A stretch of DNA of 64,000 nt from positions 496,001 to 560,000 of the forward strand of contig NZ_BBXG01000001.1 in NCBI RefSeq assembly GCF_001570605.1, written 5' to 3'. The notes beneath the pieces were generated by a model. That model did no database searches. It saw only the letters and a list, made by a program, of their open reading frames with translations, and was not told where the DNA came from. This DNA is from Herbidospora cretacea. Its GTDB lineage: Bacteria; Actinomycetota; Actinomycetes; Streptosporangiales; Streptosporangiaceae. Shown one piece after another: positions 61,831-64,000 of this stretch (position 1 is its first letter; every line of letters begins with the position of its first letter). The position numbers were made by a program, and so were the translations under genes.

Positions 61831-62166
61831 GTGGGCAAGCAGCTGACGGAGATGCTCAAGGGAACACTTGAGGGCATCGTCCTGGCGATCCTGCTCGGCC
61901 GGCCGGCCTACGGATACGAGATCACGGCCTGGCTGCGCGACCAGGGCTTCGCCGACATCGCCGAAGGCACCATCTACGCCCTGCTGGTCCGGATCGAGCA
62001 GCGCGGCCTCGTCGACGTGGAGAAGGTCCCGTCCGAGAAGGGGCCGCCGCGCAAGGTGTACTCCCTCAACGCCACGGGCCGCGCCTACCTCGACGAGTTC
62101 TGGGCGAACTGGAGCTTCCTCGCCGACCGGCTCCACCACCTTCGTGAAGGAGAACACCAGTCATGA
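61831..62166 (+). CDS. PadR-family transcriptional regulator
   Basis: A 111-aa winged-helix regulator. GTLEGIVLAILLGRPAYGYE, ITAWLRDQGFADIAEGTIYA, LLVRIEQRGLVDVEKVPSEK and GPPRKVYSLNATGRAYLDEF are the PadR core. GTG 61831 has AAGGGGG 5 nt upstream. It overlaps the next gene (ATGA), the usual PadR-DUF1048 pairing. Confidence 0.94.
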   Translation: MGKQLTEMLKGTLEGIVLAILLGRPAYGYEITAWLRDQGFADIAEGTIYALLVRIEQRGLVDVEKVPSEKGPPRKVYSLNATGRAYLDEFWANWSFLADRLHHLREGEHQS

Positions 62167-62555
62167 CCGCCGAAACGGGCGAGCAGAAGGGCCGCCTCCA
62201 GCGCTACCTGGAAGTGCTCGTCGGGCCGCTCGACCAGAAGAAGCGCTACCGCGAGTTCAAGGCGCGGACCGAACGGCTCCCCCCGGGCTACCGCACCGCG
62301 ATCGAGGCGCTCCAGCGCTACATGCTCTACTTCGGCCCGGGGAAGGCCGACAGCCTGCTGGAGATGCTCGACGACCTGGCCGACCTGTTCGAGCAGAGCG
62401 TGGCGAGCGGGACCCCCGTCCGGGCCGTCGTCGGCGACGACCCCGTCGCGTTCGCCGAGGAGTTCCTCCGGAACTACCCGGAGGGCCAGTGGATCAGCCG
62501 GGAGCGCGCCCGCCTGACCGACGCCATCAACCAGGCCGCGGGCGACCGGCCCTGA
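62163..62555 (+). CDS. DUF1048-family protein
   Basis: A 130-aa helical protein. YLEVLVGPLDQKKRYREFKA, RTERLPPGYRTAIEALQRYM and VGDDPVAFAEEFLRNYPEGQ match DUF1048 proteins, which are encoded with PadR regulators and have a four-helix fold of unknown function. The ATG overlaps the PadR stop. Probably a partner of the regulator. Confidence 0.9.
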   Translation: MTAETGEQKGRLQRYLEVLVGPLDQKKRYREFKARTERLPPGYRTAIEALQRYMLYFGPGKADSLLEMLDDLADLFEQSVASGTPVRAVVGDDPVAFAEEFLRNYPEGQWISRERARLTDAINQAAGDRP

Positions 62556-62601
62556 GCGCGGCGACCAAGCCAGTCGCAATCGTGTTCCAAGTCGCGATCC
62601 C

Positions 62602-62607
62602 TACGGT
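62602..62607 (+). promoter_or_regulatory. -10 element, leaderless promoter of the small secreted protein
   Basis: TACGGT ends 7 nt before ATG 62615, with no Shine-Dalgarno. Confidence 0.45.
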
Positions 62608-62614
62608 CGTGGCC

Positions 62615-63025
62615 ATGAGGAAGACACTGACCGCCTTCGGCCTGGCCGCTCTCGTGATCACCGCCCCGAGCCCGGCCGGGGCCGCCGCAGGCATCCACTG
62701 GGGCCCCGTCGAGTCGACGAACGGCCGCGCGTCGGCCGACGTGTGGATCACCCCGTTCACAGCCGAGACCTTCGTCGTGTACGGCAAGCTGCGCGACCGG
62801 GCCCCGTCGCACTGCGCCTACATCCGGGCCCGGTTCCACTACGCGGGCGGCGGCACCGGCTGGAGCCGGGTTAGGGCGACGTGCTCGACGGCGGCCTTCC
62901 GGCTGAGCTCCGACGGGCGGATCAGGCGGGCCGACGTGAAGGTCTGCCTCTACAAGGCCAAGACCACCTCGCGCTGCTACACCGAGAAGATCACGCCGGA
63001 GATCATCGCGGGCTGGCCTCAGTAG
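62615..63025 (+). CDS. Small secreted Cys-containing protein of unknown function
   Basis: A 136-aa exported protein. Signal peptide MRKTLTAFGLAALVITAPSP with cleavage near AGA-AAG. The mature part has four Cys (SHCAYIRARF, ATCSTAAF, KVCLYKAK, SRCYTEK), so two disulfides are likely, and beta-strand character throughout. I do not recognise a family. ATG 62615 fits a leaderless start. It overlaps the kinase gene tail to tail by 7 nt. Confidence 0.72.
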   Translation: MRKTLTAFGLAALVITAPSPAGAAAGIHWGPVESTNGRASADVWITPFTAETFVVYGKLRDRAPSHCAYIRARFHYAGGGTGWSRVRATCSTAAFRLSSDGRIRRADVKVCLYKAKTTSRCYTEKITPEIIAGWPQ

Positions 63026-64000
63026 CCGGGGGCGGCGAACCAGGACCCGTTCCCCGACTTGCCGGTCACCGCGCCGACGCAGCGGTAGGAGTGGTCACCG
63101 GCGGCGAACGCCTCTTTGGTCGGCGGCAGGACCTCGGCCGACCACTGTCCGGCCGCCACCTTCGCCGCCGCCCCCTGCCGGGAGGCGAGCAGCGTCGTCT
63201 TCGAGCAGAGCTTGGCGACCGTGGGGTGCTTGGCCAGATCGTTGGCGTTCCAGGTGATGGCGTCCGACGGCATCGGCGCGATCGCGAACGTCTCGTAGGC
63301 GTGGTTGGCCGCACACCCCACCCGGGGCGAGGTGACGGACCCCTGGAGGCTGAGGATGCTCTCCCAGCACTCGGGCTCCTTCACGCAGGCGGCGCCCTCG
63401 GCGACCTCGGCCGCCGCGCACTTCTCCGTGTACGTCGCCACCTTCGCGGCGGCCCCGGCTCCGGCCCCTGCTTCGGCCCCGGTCTCGGTGACGGTCTCGG
63501 CGGGCGCGCCCTGGCCCTCGATGACGTAGTAGGCGACGCCGCCGCCCAGTAAAAGGGCGAAGAACACCGCCGCGATGATGAACCCGGCCGCCGACGACCG
63601 CCGCGCGGGCGGATGGTAGCCGGGCCGCTGCCCCGGGTGGGTCGGCGCGTAGTGCTGCGCCGGGCCGTGCTTGGGGCTGAAGGTGGCGGGCCCGCCGACC
63701 CGCACGTCCCGGAGCGGGGGCCGCAGCGGCGGCGGCTGGTAGGGCGGGGGAGCGGGCACCGGCGCCACCGGCCGCGCGGCGGTCGCGTTGCCGTCGGCGT
63801 CGAGCGCCGCGAGGGCGTCGCGCAGCTCGGCGGCGGTCTGCGTCCGCTGCGTGGGGTCGGTGACCAGGGCGTGCCGCAGGACGTTGAGCAGCCCCTGCGG
63901 CACGCCGGGCACGTCCGGCACCGGCTGGCGGTGCAGCGCCATGATGACCGCGATGTTGGCCACGCCGTTGGCGGGGAAGCGGGGCGGCCGCCCGTTGAGC
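63019..64000 (-). CDS. C-terminal part of a receptor-type Ser/Thr protein kinase (5' end beyond the window)
   Basis: The frame runs off the right edge. The first visible residues are the end of the kinase C-lobe (FPANGVANIAVIMALHRQP, GLLNVLRHALVTDPTQRTQT, AAELRDALAAL). A Pro-rich juxtamembrane linker follows (PPYQPPPLRPP), then one membrane helix (AAGFIIAAVFFALLLGGGVA) and an extracytoplasmic Cys-containing domain (CAAAEVAEGAACVKEPECW, VGCAANHAYETFAIAPMPS, YRCVGAVTGKSG) resembling septum-formation-type sensor domains. It is a PknB-like transmembrane kinase; the catalytic motifs lie outside the window. Confidence 0.88.
   Translation of the reverse strand, partial: LNGRPPRFPANGVANIAVIMALHRQPVPDVPGVPQGLLNVLRHALVTDPTQRTQTAAELRDALAALDADGNATAARPVAPVPAPPPYQPPPLRPPLRDVRVGGPATFSPKHGPAQHYAPTHPGQRPGYHPPARRSSAAGFIIAAVFFALLLGGGVAYYVIEGQGAPAETVTETGAEAGAGAGAAAKVATYTEKCAAAEVAEGAACVKEPECWESILSLQGSVTSPRVGCAANHAYETFAIAPMPSDAITWNANDLAKHPTVAKLCSKTTLLASRQGAAAKVAAGQWSAEVLPPTKEAFAAGDHSYRCVGAVTGKSGNGSWFAAPGY

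Overview
The window is very GC-rich, densely packed DNA from a filamentous actinomycete. The evidence is the codon bias, frequent GTG and TTG starts, ATGA/GTGA overlaps, an Lsr2-type nucleoid protein, a WS/DGAT acyltransferase, the actinobacterial methyltransferase family formerly DUF574, an XRE-DUF5753 regulator, two ECF-type sigma factors, a secreted chitinase and many start codons placed 6-8 nt behind a TANNNT -10 box (leaderless promoters). A Streptosporangiales or Streptomycetales relative is my inference; no rRNA, tRNA or CRISPR array is present.

Layout. 1-5.0 kb: end of an unidentified gene, then a five-gene branched-chain amino-acid-type (Liv) ABC importer, divergent from a PucR-type regulator; a perfect 12-bp palindrome lies between them. 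6.4-9.5 kb: LacI regulator with an apparent self-operator, a secreted SGNH esterase and a secreted DUF3152 metalloprotease. 9.6-16.5 kb: membrane-anchored CHAP hydrolase, a Cys-rich/PemK-MazF-like gene pair, MBL hydrolase, Lsr2-like protein, PHP phosphoesterase, a monooxygenase/TetR divergent pair and a tandem universal stress protein. 16.6-21 kb: two secreted proteins separated by tandem hairpin repeats, an SDR/AraC divergent pair and a GNAT.

21.1-28.0 kb is the accessory core. It holds a single-gene DUF262-HNH-AlbA_2 fusion (GmrSD/Schlafen-like, a probable phage-defence nuclease with lower GC). Next comes a tight four-gene operon: small membrane protein, sigma factor, NB-ARC/TPR STAND NTPase and an AAC(3)-like acetyltransferase. 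The core ends at the frameshifted, internally deleted remnant of an S9 peptidase gene. This is the best candidate for an undescribed system.

28-41.4 kb: alpha/beta hydrolase, methionine aminopeptidase divergent from a small XRE regulator, a possible pseudoknot leader, a secreted protein, Tex, a double beta-propeller WD40 protein, a quinone-oxidoreductase-like enzyme, a GH18 chitinase with recently duplicated FnIII modules, an SDR-TetR operon with a clear operator, and a RecQ-family helicase.

41.4-49.4 kb is a complete-looking protocatechuate branch of the beta-ketoadipate pathway: pcaI-pcaJ-pcaH-pcaG-pcaB-pcaL(DC)-pobA, driven divergently from a tandem-fused IclR regulator. PobA makes protocatechuate from 4-hydroxybenzoate, PcaHG opens the ring, PcaB and the PcaDC fusion give beta-ketoadipate, and PcaIJ loads CoA. 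The thiolase pcaF and a transporter are absent from the cluster.

49.4-64 kb: methyltransferases, a CGNR zinc-finger protein, Ppx/GppA phosphatase, XRE-DUF5753 regulator, an ECF sigma/anti-sigma pair, a 43-residue coiled-coil protein, a PH-domain membrane protein, a GH38 alpha-mannosidase coupled to a SurA/PrsA-like protein, WS/DGAT, a PadR-DUF1048 pair, a small secreted protein and the C-terminal part of a receptor Ser/Thr kinase.
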